DNA from: Rhyacophila brunnea
Lineage: Eukaryota; Arthropoda; Insecta; Trichoptera; Rhyacophilidae
Length of the DNA stretch: 64,000 nucleotides
Direction of reading: 5' to 3'
Assembly: GCA_022495005.1 (NCBI GenBank)
Contig: JAGYXB010002070.1
Span: 186,001 to 250,000, forward strand
The position numbers and the translations under genes were made by a program. A model generated the notes under the pieces. That model was not told where the DNA came from and searched no databases. It saw only the letters and a list, made by a program, of their open reading frames with translations. Shown piece after piece: positions 26,301-41,300 of this stretch. The number at the start of each line of letters is the position of its first letter. Positions within the stretch are counted from its first letter, which is position 1.

Positions 26301-29300
26301 GAAAAACAGGCGGACAAAATCGGTCCAATAATTTATGAAAAATTAATAATACAATGCATTTCCATCATGAATTGACAGTTAACGCAATAAAAGAAAGTAG
26401 AATTATATTATATTATAATTTACTATTATACATTGTTCACGGTATTGTTTAGGTAGCAACACTGACGTGATGTTAAGCAGAAATCCATCGCTGAAAAAGT
26501 TCTCGAATGTAGACACTGCTAAGCATACATTAAAAAAAAGAATATGCTTTTTATTGCCCAGTCGAGGAGTCGAACACACGATCAATGTTCTCAGAGACAT
26601 CTGCTCTACCAACTAGTTTACTGTGAGTACACATATAATAATATTATAATAATTGATGAAATAATATAATACTTCCTATCAACGGCTTCTTATAAAAGAT
26701 TAGTATTTTTGAATAAGTTTTAAATAATTTGATAAAGTAATTAAATACCTTTAATTTGTAAACTTTTGTCTCAAATTACGAACTTCCTATTTTCATCTTT
26801 GTGCTTTTGAAAGATAGCGTATTTTTACTTTAATGTTACAACTAATTTAAGGCACAATTTTGCCTATAAGTTGTTACTGATATATTATTATAGCATGTAT
26901 AGTCATGTTAGTAATACATCGTTAAAACGTTTTATTAAAAAAATTAGAATCCCCGATTGAAGAACTGGACATAACTGAAAACCATGTAAGAGTCTATACT
27001 AGTTTTGAAATATTTGATTTAATCTAGTAAAAAAATGACGACAATATTTGCTTGAAGATCGAAGATTGCAGTAAGTAATCAATGAAATAATATTACAGAT
27101 AATTAAATATTCTTAATTAGGAAAGGTATCTTTACATATTGTATTCGATAAAATAGCGTACCTATATTAATTTATTAAGTGCATCTATCACTTTTCATTC
27201 AACATTATATAATATTATTTTACGACATAATGAAATAATAAACATTGTCTAGTATCTTTTTAAAATTGTTTATCAAATCTCAAGCATATTTTAAATTCGA
27301 GCAAATTAATGAGACAATAAAGAGCTGATCAATAAAAAAAATCATTCAGTTTTCATGCATTGTCTTTTATGAATCGGTCCAATGTTTTCGGCTAATTTTC
27401 TTTCGTATAAATAACTACACTCGTTTTTTTTATCCATGACTGCCATAGCTTCACAATTATAATATTACACCTTTCGAATAATATTTCCTAAATCAATATT
27501 CCTCATAAAATATTTGTGACATCATTAAACAGACATTATTAGTTATTACGTATCGTCGGTCCCTATTAAAAAAGTCGGATCTGAAATTTTGTCATTTTCG
27601 GATTAAACGTAAAAGTTATTTAAACACTTTAAATATTTATACCACAATCACAGTTTTTTTGTTTGTTTGAAAAATTTCGAGATACTCAAGTTAAAAATGA
27701 CGGATCTACCGAGAGTGTCCGAATAACAATGTCGGTTCTTACCAACCGACATTGTTGGCTGGGCGTGGGTGAGCAAGATGCGTCGGATCTGACAGTTGCT
27801 GCTATGTTCACCGGACAGACAGATGTTATTATAAACGTTTAGAAAAGTTTCTATAACCCGTATTTTTATTCATTATGGCAAGCAATAGGTCACGAAGGAT
27901 ATTTGATGAAACATCTTTGATTGCTCGTACTGAAAAATAGCATTTTGCAGATCCGACTTTTTTAATAGGGACCGACGGTATGATGTATAAAACAATCCCC
28001 TATAATTTTTATTTTATCCGCCACGTCTCCACACCCATTATGCAGGCGTATACCATGGCGTAACGAATGTTAGGCGCTCTTCAATGGTGTGCTGAAAGTG
28101 TCCCAGGAGCAATTTTCCAATACCTTGGTTGGCGTGCACTAGTGTGCGTGATTCCTACTCTGAATTTTACTGAAAAGCGTATTAAAAAAAACTACTAATG
28201 CGAGTCATTAAAAATCTCTCTAATTATTATGACCTTATTTGACGCTAATGATCTCACCTATTGAAATCGAAAAATCAGTCACTGTAGGTATATAGTGACA
28301 AGAAATAAACATATTGTTATGAATTATGTAGTGCTATCATATAAAAATATGTAGTAATCTTTCAGGCCGAAATGTAATATATCAATATAGCACGTGCCAT
28401 AATATTTGACATAATGTAACGTAGATAATAATAATTTATAAATTGAACAACCAACCACTTATTGTTCTAACGGTAAGATATTATTAAAAAATAAAAAGAA
28501 AATTTTAACTACTCGTATTAAAAACTACGACTTACGAATCAATAGAACCTAGCATCCAGTACACCAGTGGAAAATAAGCAATCGAGTCCAAGAATGCAAT
28601 ATGAGGTCTTCGCTCCAGAAGCAAGATGATGGGATTGAGAGACGTCTTCGATCGGAAATGTGCTCGCAGAGGGATGATAAAGTTGTAGATTCCATTGGAG
28701 GCGTAGTCTGCAGCCAAGATAATAGTCTTATTTTGCCACTGGTAGTCCTTTGCGTTGCGGTACGAGCAATGCTCACATACTTGGGCCAATTGAAGGCAGC
28801 ACAGTGGCTTCTTTTCCTTGAGGAGATAGCAGAGCGTGGGACTGACACCGATGAACGGAGAAACTGGCGGGAAACCTTTGACGATACTGCCGGTACACAG
28901 AATAAAATAATTTAAAGAAAATCACATATGTAAAGCAAAACGTATTAATAGGTAGGTATATACATAAAATTCGTAGTTCAATCTCGATTGACCTAATTAT
29001 TTTCCGATAAATTCCTACATTAAAATTATTACAGGTTGTTAAATAAAATAAAGGGTCATTAGCAATTTTATATGAGATTAAAGTACCTACCTAACCATTT
29101 TTACCAAAAAATTGTCTCTTACGTCCATTTGACTCAACAATGATGTAATTATTATTAAGCTTAATTTTTGTAACGGTAAACTGTCCATTTAGTATTTTTA
29201 TTTATGACATTGTAATATATATGGAAACTTACTCATTTCAAATTATTCTCTTTTCAATCATAAAAATATTTTCATTACCATTTTTGTTAGATGATTATTC

Positions 29301-32300
29301 ATATTCGTTATGTAAAATTATATTCTGAGATTCTGTACATACTTAAAAATAGCACTGCTGATTAATATTACTATTAAATTCCATCGGTCGATAGTATAAA
29401 ATAGTCTACTATTATGTTATACCCCTTTTCAGATGCGTATACAGTAATTAATATTTATTTTACCTACTTACTTAACTAAATAAATTCAATATAACGATTT
29501 CATAAAGATTAAATTATGTTACTTCAATTATGCTTTAATTATTGTGTTATTTAATTTGTGTTATATCCTCATAATTGAGGATTTATATTTTTATTCAAAA
29601 CTATTGAATGTATTAAAAAGTGTAGTAAAAATATACATTATCACAAATAAAAAATAAGTATAATTTTTGTTAATATGTAATATTTAAAACCGATACTAAT
29701 GTTTAATGGTTATTTTAGTATTCATAGTTTGAAAACCAATTAATAAAATTTGTATAAGTTCAATATTGGAATATAAAGAATTTGAAGAGTATTTAGCATT
29801 TACCATTGAATTTTGATTTTCTGAAAATAATAAAAGTAATGACTAATATAATAATAATGACACACTTTGTCATCATAATTGGATTCTAAATTGATTTTGT
29901 TATTACAATGTTTAAGAAAGAATACATAATTAATAATATCTTATAATATCTATGAAAATATTTTAAGAAGTTTTCACTTATATAATATGTAAATAATAAA
30001 ATGTATATTTAATTTTATATACCTACATAATAATATAGCATTTTCCCATGTGTACATTTATAGTTATTTTTCTGAAAGAAACACCGCACAATATTTTTTG
30101 GGAAGTTAAAATTTAATTTGTGATACTCAGATTTTATTTTGAAGAATTAAGCAGTTATAGTGAAATAAAATATTTATGCACGGACATAAAACGTTATAGA
30201 CTATAGAATAAAAAAAGTATAATTTTTTCAGAACAAAACCTCTAATATCATCTGGGTGTCTAATAATAGCGAAGCAAGTTTTAACGCTGCGCTTCGAAGC
30301 AGTTTTTGTATATTTTGTGTAGTTTTGCAGCAAAAAAAAAAATAACAAATAAACATAAACAACACATTGAAAATATTTTAAGGTAGACTAGAAAACCACA
30401 AAAATATTTATTTTTATGTCTAAATGCTAACTAAATTTGAGATTTTGCAGGTGCTATAGTGTTTGAAAAATATGTAAGTATATATTATAAAAGTTTTCAA
30501 TTAGAACTACAGATAATAGAAAATGTGTAATTAGGTTTTCTATTCTACCTTTAAAATGATAGCTCAGAGGTGGATATTAGAGTCAGTATCATATATATGT
30601 TATACCGAATGCGTGAAATTGTGTATTACATGAAATTGGCAAAATTATTAATTGGCCTAATTCATGAAAAATGGAAGCCCATTGCCTTATTCATGAACTA
30701 GGAAAATTATCTGTCGAGTGCGTGAATTCGGCAGGGTATGGAAATCTTAAACTGTCAACATGACAGTAGAAAAAGTAAATTTAATACATAATATAAGGTT
30801 AGGTTAGGTTTTGTAATTCTGAATTCAACTGAATGTCCATTTTGAGGTTAGCTAACAACTGTCATCAAAGTATCAAATCATACTATCACAAATAAACAAT
30901 CGACCATTGCACGATTGATACCCAAGAATGAATCAAATCGCGAAAATATATTTTAAGAAAATTCTTCCGTTATCATATTATAGTTCTAGATTTTTTTTGG
31001 ACATAGTAAATGGAAATGAACGTCATTGTAGTTATTGATTGGTATATTTTTATATAATCAATGATATTTGACACATTTGGTTAGTTTGATTAGTTGCAAA
31101 AAACACCAGTATCTAACTTTCCCAATGCATGAACTAGGCAGAAAAATTACTGCCTAATTCACGCACACGGCAGATATTTTGCCTAATTCATGAATAAGGC
31201 TTGCATTTTTCATGAAATAGGCAAAATTTTGCCGATTTCATGTAATACGCAATTTCACACATTCGGCGAAACATATATATAAATCTTATATAGGTAATGT
31301 ATTACTCATTTAGTTAGATATAAGAAAATACGAAAAGAGTACTTTTCTTATCTGTCAAGTTGGACACTCATTAATTATTTCAACTATTAAATGATTTAAT
31401 TTTTAATCATTTATGTACCAAAATAAATAATGAAATGTCATGATTCCTGATTTTAATATTAAGCATTATAATAATAATAGTAATCTTAAAAATCCACCCC
31501 TGATAAATTATGAACATATACACAGTTTAGAACTAAGCACAGAAAGTTATCCTGAAATTATATAAAACATTATTAATTATTTCAATATTGTCTGAAATTA
31601 TGAATATTGCCGCCTATTTTCTGTGTATACATTCTGCAACATAAAAGGGAAAGTGACTGAAGAATGAAACAATTTCTCAAAGATAAATTAAACATTCATA
31701 TATTGCCCTGGATGCGTTCTTGCTGGGAACTATTGTGATATGGTATAAAGTTGATGAGTATAAATATGGCACAAAAGAAATATTGTAATATTCCTCAATC
31801 GTTTAGAAAATATTTACTCCATCACATTGTAAAGAATCAGGATTTTGATCGAGTATTCGACTGTCGAACAGTGCATGCCTTCCAATAATCATTTTAAAAG
31901 TATATGCACATTAATTATATAGAAAATATATCTCGTTTATTAAAGATATAATATTGTATTCAATTATTGTAAAAATTGAATAATATCACATTACAATAAA
32001 CAGTAGAAATTATTGATGTTCGCTCAAGTTAAACTTAGCTGCAAAACGCATATTATATAAAATATTTTAAAACTTACATTATTATGGCATTTTATACATA
32101 TCCTTTTTATAAGATTTATTGTTTCAAAGAAAAAAATATAAGTAGTTTATTATACTACTTTTGTTTGCTAGGTTATTGGCTAGTTCATCTTTTACGAATT
32201 TGTTTCATAGATGCCACTTATCCCTCTAAACAAAAATTATAAATACCATGTTTTATCGATTTTACGACTGTTAAATGAAATTATTGAATACGAATTACAA

Positions 32301-35300
32301 AAGAAAGTATGTAATATGCTTTATTGAATATACATATTATATTATTTTTGAGGTGTTCCAAAATTATGTATGTAGAATAATAAAAATATTTCTTTTCTTA
32401 AAATATTGAATCGTAAATATTAAATTGTTTAACAATTTTTAAAAACTTTGATTTACTTTTGCATATTTTTGTAATAGGTAAGTGTACTAATCTCATCGGA
32501 ATTAACCGTGAGATAAAATTATAAATTTATTGACTTAATAATATGTATGTTTGATACAGGTGTTCGAATCGATAAAATATAGTTAAAAGATATAACGCCA
32601 AACACAAAGGGAAAGTGTATGTGCAAACGGGGGTAAACTCACCTAGCATACTCTGCATGCCATGCTGATTTAAAGATTTGGGTGCAAAGGTAACTGTCGT
32701 CCAGCCTACCGTCCGTGTCGGGAACGCTGCTCGCGAACGACACCGTCGACGCTGAGCTGGGCGTCGGATTGCTACACCGAAGCGGGACGAACAGGGGGCA
32801 CACACGTACAGACACACATTTACACGACATCAAATGTTTCCAGAAGGGTTATAATATATGTATATATATATATATATAATATATATTTTTAGTCAAGAGA
32901 TAGGACAGATGTATTAGCTCAAGCAAGCATATTATTATTACTAAGTGAAAGTAACACCGAGAGGTCATTATCAAAAAATAATACCAACGACAATTGTCAT
33001 AGGACCTAATATCCGTATTGTTAATTGCATACATATACTAATAAGTATAATTTCCGAAATTTTTTAACATGTGGGAAAATCATCCTTATTAGTTTGTATG
33101 GACGGTTTACTAGGTACTTGACAGTTGTGTTGCTTATTGTCGAAGTATGCTTTCGATAATACTCACCTAGTTACGAAAAAAACATCAAATTTCGTAATCC
33201 ATTCTCCGGATTCAAATATATTTTTTTTCAAGATCTGATTAAAATGTTTTGTGAATTAAAAGTTGGTTGATAAAAATACGAAGACTTAATGAAGATTTAA
33301 TTTTAAAATCAATTTGTGATTTAAGTCCAACATCTTCCAAAATTAAGATTGATAGTTTATGGAGTTACCAAAACCAACAAAATTAAAGATAGAGTTAATA
33401 ATATTTCAATGGTTGTCATTGAATTACGTCAATTTTGTGGATGCAAAAATATGTACAGCTTACCACTAGTATATACTATGATTAATGTTTTAAAAATGTA
33501 TATTTTGCATTATTATTTTGTATTAAAAAATACATTTAAAATTTTTGCTACAATATAATACATATTTGCAACTGGAGAGTAGGATATATAATAAAGGATA
33601 TTAGAATACTTTATTATGACTGCAGGAAAATAGATGTTATAGATTTGTATAGACGAGAAAAATAGGGATATAAAAATATCGTTGCATTGCTCAATCAACA
33701 AATGCCAGACTAGTCACCTATCTAATAACCTACTTAAAAACGAAATGAATTTACTGATAATTTTATAAAATTTATAAACATACTGTTGACACTATAGTTT
33801 TTATTGTCTATTCATATTTTATGAAATAATAATAATATATTGGCATTAGTTGATTGTGTGTATATACTAATAATTAAGAATAATAAACATTCACAGTGAA
33901 AATCTATATGGAAATTCAGGTTAAGGAAGAACGACTAGTTATCATAATATTACATAAGTTAGTAAGTACCTAATACGTAATATTATAATATATTGCGTGA
34001 TTTTAAAAGTTGACGCTTGGCAATTTCTTGTTTTGGAAAAAATTTAAGAAAAATAGAAAAAATCTAATTAGTAAAATTTTGTGTTTCATACATGCAATAA
34101 TAATTTGTGTGAAAAAATGTGCATAATAGTGAAAAATGATTTATCATTGCCGTTTGAAATGCCGAATGAGATCCAATATATATATTTATTAAAATAAGTC
34201 AGTTGAAAACTTGCCGTGCAAGAAACTAAATCAAAAGGAAACGTAATAAATATCAAATTTTTAACGTGACAGTCGAAACATGTTAAATTTTATTTTAATA
34301 TCTTATTTTAGTGAAAACATTATTTATTTTATTATTTAATCCATAATATTCACAGATCGTTTTTATAGATATACAAAAGGATAAACGTAAAAATGGTAAG
34401 CATAATATATAAAATTATTACCCACTTTTCTAGTACGTATATTAATATATCGGTAGTATAATGATTATATAATTATTATTGTTTTCCAATTATTTAAAAA
34501 TAATTATTAATTGAATTTGACATACGAATAGTTTAGTTAAATATTTAAATAAGAAAGATTATCATTAACATTAATATTTAGGTACCATAGATCAACTGCC
34601 ACTTAGTGTTGTAAGGTGCAAAATTTAAATAAAAAAAATGAAAGCTTTGCAATGAATCTTTTTTACAAAAATAAATCAGTATTTTATCAAAAAATAAGTA
34701 GGTAGATTTCTTGCGTTAAAAATTGTCATAGAATATGTAATTATAAGTAATAAGCAATGCGTAAAGTAAACTTTGAAAGCGCAAAAAAGCAAAAAAATAT
34801 TCAAGAGTAGATTAGTAGTTATATAAAAGATAATAATATATAATAATAATTTAATATTTTTATAACAACAGAAATAATATAATATTTTTATATGATTTTT
34901 ACAAAATGTAAAACATAATATACAATATGACGAACTACCCTCAATTAATTTATGTATGAATTTTATTTTATGAAAATACTTTGTAATATGTACAATGAAA
35001 AGGTGTTAATATGGATATAATATGGGTCATCGAATATTGCACCATAATAATTTTATTAAACAGGGTTTATCTGTTTTCAAATATTAAAAAATCGATTCAG
35101 ATCAAATATAGTGCCATTAAATTAAATTAATTTAATGATTCATGATAAAATATTCTATTTACAAGTTAAGTATGAAAACATATTGAAATAAAAAATGAAA
35201 TAAAAAATATTTACAGAAAATAAATGCAACAAAATATGTGAAAAACTACCTACAAAAAGTGAGTTTTAACTATGATATTATATCACCTGTGTTAAATTGA

Positions 35301-38300
35301 AATAAAAGTTTTGTTACATAGCTATCACTCTTGTTTTGGGTGTATTCATTTCACGATATACATTTAAAGCTTTTGTTAATATTTTACATGTATTGTATAT
35401 AATGAAGCTATCGAGTACCTATTAATAAAACAAGTAAAAATTTTACTATTCAAATAAAACTGTAGACCTTCTGAAGAATTCAAGTATTTACTATGGTAAT
35501 GCTAGGGTAAGCTTATTGGCACACTACAATAAAATTTCAATCAAGAAAACACAAACTGATATATTATATAATTGTGATTCTGTTATTTAAATAAATATAA
35601 TATTTAAACGACAACGTATATCAGACCGTCGTAGTTATTGTAATTTACTTGCGGTTAGCCAATTAACTTTCTCTGGTACTACTAAATAATTATAATATAA
35701 TACTCTTTATTTACATTAGGTACAGATTTAATTTGTGTGTACTGAATGAAACCGGTATATTTACATAATATCTCACTATGTATAATCTAAACTTCCGAAA
35801 TATATTATTATTAAGTTTAAAATACCCTTTTAGTATCTAAATAAAAAATCAGTATCGGATATCAGCTTGAATAGTTACCAGATGTAGGTCATTAGGGCTT
35901 ACGGAATCATATTTTTCCAGAGATGTTGATTCACCCTAGAATATTTAAACTTACGCTATCTTCTCTGAAGCCGATCTCCAAGGTACATCATCATCAAGTT
36001 CATCCTCGCTCTCGTCTCCTTCTCCGTCATCAAGGTGACCATCAGCATTGATATTAAATGCTGAGCTAGTGAACATGTCTGGAACCGGAAGTATCGATGG
36101 TCTACGGCTGCCTGGAAATTGAAAAGTTGATCAGTGAATATAGAATAGTGGCTAATGAATCGCCTTGGTGCGGACCTGGATTGTTACGTATGGAATCATA
36201 AAAAATATTTATTTTGCAATAATAGCATTGATATATTTATTTGAAAAAATTGTTGAAATATATAATTATATTACACCCATAGAAAGGTCCATTTTGAAAA
36301 AAATATTCATTATACTTTTTATTGATTTTTAAGAAAATCTCACATCTGTCGTTGACATCCACATTAACTCAGTATAATATTACTTATAGTCTTTCGCTTC
36401 TTCAATGGCAGAATACTGCACTACGAGTCTTCTAGCGATAGACAACTGGCCTGCAGGTATCCAAGATTGTTCACCTACGAAATATTGCGAGCTGTCGCAT
36501 GCATAAGTGATTATCGAATGCACGTAAATTAGCGGTACTAATTATTAAGATCGGAATCCGTTTGTTTTTTAAACATGCCACACCGGAATAATAAAGAAAA
36601 TATTGAATGCACCAGATAGTTGCACCAATTTATGAGTGCCATGAATCTTCCAGTGGCCACAAAAGTCTTGGTTGTCGTATAATGCCGTGAGGAGTGGGGC
36701 AAACCCGTTCATACGCTGTTCAGTCATGAGGATCCAAAAGCATAACGCAATATAATATTAAATAGAATAAAATATATCAATATCCAGTCGGAGAAGGGAT
36801 CCTAAATCTCAGGCCGATGGATATTTAATAATGAATACAGAAAAATAAAATGTACAATCCTAAAATTTGATTTTTGGTTTACAAATTTTAAACTTGTTGT
36901 GGTTCATCAGAAATATGCTTGCAACACCAATGTAAGATACTCGTATTTTTATCTCATAGAAACTTTGGAAAATGCTCACCGGGACCAAAATAATATGATT
37001 AAGTACTACAAATATATATTTAAACATTGTTGTTACCTAGTAACTTTTACAACGTATTTTTCACAAATGTAGATTCTTAATAAACGATGTCACGATAAAA
37101 ATATACGGGGAAAGAAAACATCAGAAATATGGTACCTTACAAATTCAATATTATAATATATTATGTGGTGTAAAAACTCACCCCTTCGCGACATATTGTC
37201 TGGGCAAAGTAAATTGGGATTTGTGTCCATGCCTCGCGGGACCTCCAAGTGACTTCCAGGGACCATTAGACTATCGGTAGCGTGTGAAACCGGTGATGAC
37301 TCCTTCAAACATTGTCTGGAGTCACCCAGCCCTCCACTGTCTGGGAACGTAGCTAAATCAACCAAAGTATCTTAGTAATAAATGTCAAACAAAAAAGCCA
37401 GTCAGTATTTATATTATAAATTGAATATCTATTTGTATAAATTTTAAAGAATGAAAAATAGAAATACATATTTTTGACTTCTTACTATTTATAAAACTAT
37501 AATCTCTAATGGTGTACATGAAAAAGAAGTATTGAAAGTATTGAATGAACACTATAATATACGATGTAGATCAGTAGATCAAATGATTTAATGTGGAGCG
37601 GTAAGCTTCTAAAGACGTCTGATGATGGAATAAGCAGTAAAATACAATTTATTTAAAACTTTTTAATAATCAATATTATTAATTAATAACAGATTCAGTT
37701 TGATATTTATATTTATTTTCATTGTTGAAATATAGTTTAATAAGACAAGTATTCTTTTGAATGTTTAGAAAATAATTTTGGATGATTCATCAGATGAATT
37801 ATTTTGTTTGTTGACTGATTAATTTTTTTGACATTAAAAATATGGTTAGCTTACTTGAAATCCATGATAATGAACGGTTTTAAATATGTCAGTAAATTGT
37901 ATCTAATCACATGTTTCATAGTTCCATCTATAGGTGATCGTAGTAGCTTATCTCACTACCCTAATGACCGAGATATACTATTTATCAATTTAGAAGAAAA
38001 AAAGTGTTATATGACTTAATTAAATAATTAATTCAAGATATATTATGTATCCACAAATTTTATATATTTTATTTGCTAGTTTTATTATTTTTGTATGTAC
38101 AATTCCTAAAAATAATGCATAAAATGTTCTAGCTGATGTGCTGATGTGGTGTAATGTGTTTTTTTTATAAATTGGCAGGTATATTTCAAAACAATATTTT
38201 ATTTCAAGATGTGTTTACAAAAAAAAATAACAATTGATGGCGTAGTTTATTATTATTTAAAAATAAATTATACTTATATCGAGATGTTTTGAGAGTCATT

Positions 38301-41300
38301 AAATAAAATAAATTTTGCGATGTTTAGTAATTATTAGTATTATAAGTTATTATTATATTGTAAGAAGTGGGAAAACAATGTTGAACGAATTTGAAGAAAT
38401 AACCGTTTTTACGAAACGGAAAGTGAATGCATCTCGTTTGTAATCGTATTAATTTTAAAGCAAACGTAATTACTTTTTATAGGTTTTTCTACCATTTTTC
38501 TTACCATTATATTATAAGTTTCAATATAGAATTTAAATTGTGTGTATATTTAAAAAAAAAAAAAATTACCGCGTCGTATTATAATGATGTGGGCCCTAGG
38601 CTCGAATCCCGGCAAATTCATGTGTTATTTTTAATGCGTGAAAAGACCCAGAGTAATATACCTAATAGGTTGAGGAAGTGGCTAATATCCATGTTTAGTA
38701 AAAAAAAAAAACAACAACAAAGATCTGTTAATATATCCTCCATTCTGTGGAGGGCCACATGACCATCTTAAGGTTGAATATGGTTAAAAAATAAATATCG
38801 TACAGTGTTTTATATTGTAAAACAGAATCCGCGCTTGAATATCGAGGAACTTCTCTAATTACAAGGTCTTTGGAATAAATCTGCCAATTCATTGTAGTGT
38901 GAATTTGTGATTGAGTGTATCAAATACAACTACCCACGTACAAATACAAGCACCAAAATTTTTGATATTTTCTCTCATACCAAGATAATGATAAAAGAGC
39001 AAGGTTACTGTGATTTTTTCTATAACGATATTTAATACATCGATCACTACATTAAAAAAATATGGCCAATAATGTATCATCATCATCATCATCAGCCTGA
39101 ATCTATCCACTGCTGGATGAAGGCCTCTTCAAGTTGCTTCCACTTCTCTCGGTCCTGTGCATTGCGTTGCCACGTACTTCCGCAGAACTTTATCATTTCA
39201 TCGATCCAGCGGCCTCTAGGTCTACCTTGTGGACGTTTTGTACTTCTTGGATACCACTGGATGACTAGATTTGTCCAACGATTGTCTCTTCTTCGAGCTA
39301 TGTGTCCAGCCCATCTCCATTTAAGGCTTTTAATAAACTCTATTACATCGCAAACCCTTGTCTGCTTCCTTATCCACTCATTCCTCTTTTTGTCCTTTCG
39401 CGTTATGCCCAGCATGCACCTCTCCATACCACGTTGTGCTACTCTAAGTTTCTGGATCTCTTTTTTACTTAGGGTCCATGTTTCACACGCATATGTGATC
39501 ACGGGAAGCACACACTGGTTGAACACTTTGCGCTTTAGGCACAGTGGAAGGTCACTTTTGAAGACATTATTCAGGCGGCCAAAAGCACTCCAGCCTAGCT
39601 TTACTCTGCGAACAATTTCATCAAATATACATCCATCTATAGATACTTGTTGTCCCAGATAGATGTAGCTTTTCACCTGTTCGAGCTGAGTGCCATTGAT
39701 GAGGATCTCTTTTTGGCCTGCAAAGCAGTTGAACATGACTTTCGTCTTTGTTACATTTATTTTCAAACCTACTTTGTTGCTTACTTCAGCGAGTTCCTGC
39801 ATTCTGCTTTGGAGGTCTTCTGAGTCTTGCGAGAAAATTACTATGTCATCGGCAAAGCGCAGATGACTCAGGTATTCTCCATTTATGGGGATCCCTTTGT
39901 CATTCCAGTCAAGTTGCCTGAATAAGTCTTCAAGGGTAGCTGTAAATAGTTTAGGTGAGATTGTATCACCTTGTCGGACTCCTTTGCTGATAGGAAATCT
40001 GCGCGATGGTTTATGGAGATTTACAGATGCTGTTGCGCTACTGTATATATTATTGAAAATATTTATATAGCGTCCAGGGATTCCTTGTTTTCTGAGTGCG
40101 TCGAGTATTGAACATTTCTTTATCGAATCAAACGCCTTCTCATAGTCTATAAAACCCATGCATAGTGGCAGTTTGTATTCCTGGTACCGCTCTATGATTT
40201 CTCTGACGACTTGGATATGGTCCATAGTGCTGTATCCTCCTCTAAATCCGGCTTGTTCTCTCGGTTGGTTCTCGTCTAGTACATTTTGCAGACGGTTTGA
40301 GAGAATTTTTGTGAACGTCTTGTAGAGAATAGGGAGTAGACTTATTGGACGATAATTTGCTAGGTCTTCTCTGTCACCTTTTTTGTGAAGAATGACAATG
40401 CTGGCATTTTTCCATACCTCTGGGACATCCTCTTTGCATATGCAGGCTGTGAACAATTGTGCAAGTACTTCATTTGCATCCTTTCCTGCTTTTTTGAGGA
40501 TATCTATCGTTAAACCGTCTTCCCCGGGGGCTTTCCCACTTTTCATGTAATTTAAAGCATGGGTTACTTCCCAGGATGTAATTTCGGGAGTATGGTCTTC
40601 CGAATTTCCATTTCTCTGAAGATCTAAGTCTATAGTCGTATTGTCAGTGTCATCACTGTAGAGATCGCTGTAGAACTCTTCAACTCGGCTTAACAAGTGT
40701 TCCCAATTTCTGACGATAGAACCATCTTTTGCTTTTAGTGCTGTGATTTGACGTTTTCCTATCGACAAGCATTGCTTGTTTTTGTTTAAACTTCTGCCTG
40801 CTTTCACAATTGCTTGTATGAGGTTTACATTGAATTTACGAAGGTCTTCTCTAATCTTCCTTCGGAGGGTTTTGCAAAGTGATGAAAACTCCATATCGTT
40901 TTGCGCCTGTCTATCGCTCTTGGTTTTCCTTCTCTGCTCCATAAGATTCAATGTTGCCTTCGAAAGCTTGGTGGAAGGTGTAACTTCTGAGCTTTTTACG
41001 CCTGTTTTTTCTGCACATTGTAGAATAATATTCGTTATATCCTCCGCGTTGGATAGGGAAACGGTTTCGTTCTCATCTAAGAAAGCCGATAGTGCATTTT
41101 TGAGTTCATTTTGGAATTCAGTATTGTTCTGCAGGTATACGCGAGCATTTGACTTCTTCTGCAGTTTGGATCTTTCTGATTTGACGTTCAATCTTATCTT
41201 ACATCTCACCATCCGGTGATCACTGCCGGTGTTAAACTGATTGATCACCTTACAGTTTAAAAATGTATATTTTCTGTCAGTGAGGATGTAATCGATTTCG

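Noticed and set aside
26548..26620. tRNA gene on the minus strand
   Set aside because: A- and B-box-like parts are present, but the T-stem and acceptor stem do not fold; more likely a SINE head.
28000..28170. Possible extra exon or MITE (less AT-rich stretch)
   Set aside because: No splice sites in matching phase and no inverted ends were found.
28532..28915. Overlapping short open frames on both strands
   Set aside because: Shadows of channel exon W15 in other frames.
32857..32888. Regulatory element near the cassette exon
   Set aside because: It is a plain TA microsatellite; nothing in it supports a specific function.
39072..39662. 196-codon plus-strand open frame
   Set aside because: It is the antisense shadow of the LINE reverse transcriptase tail.
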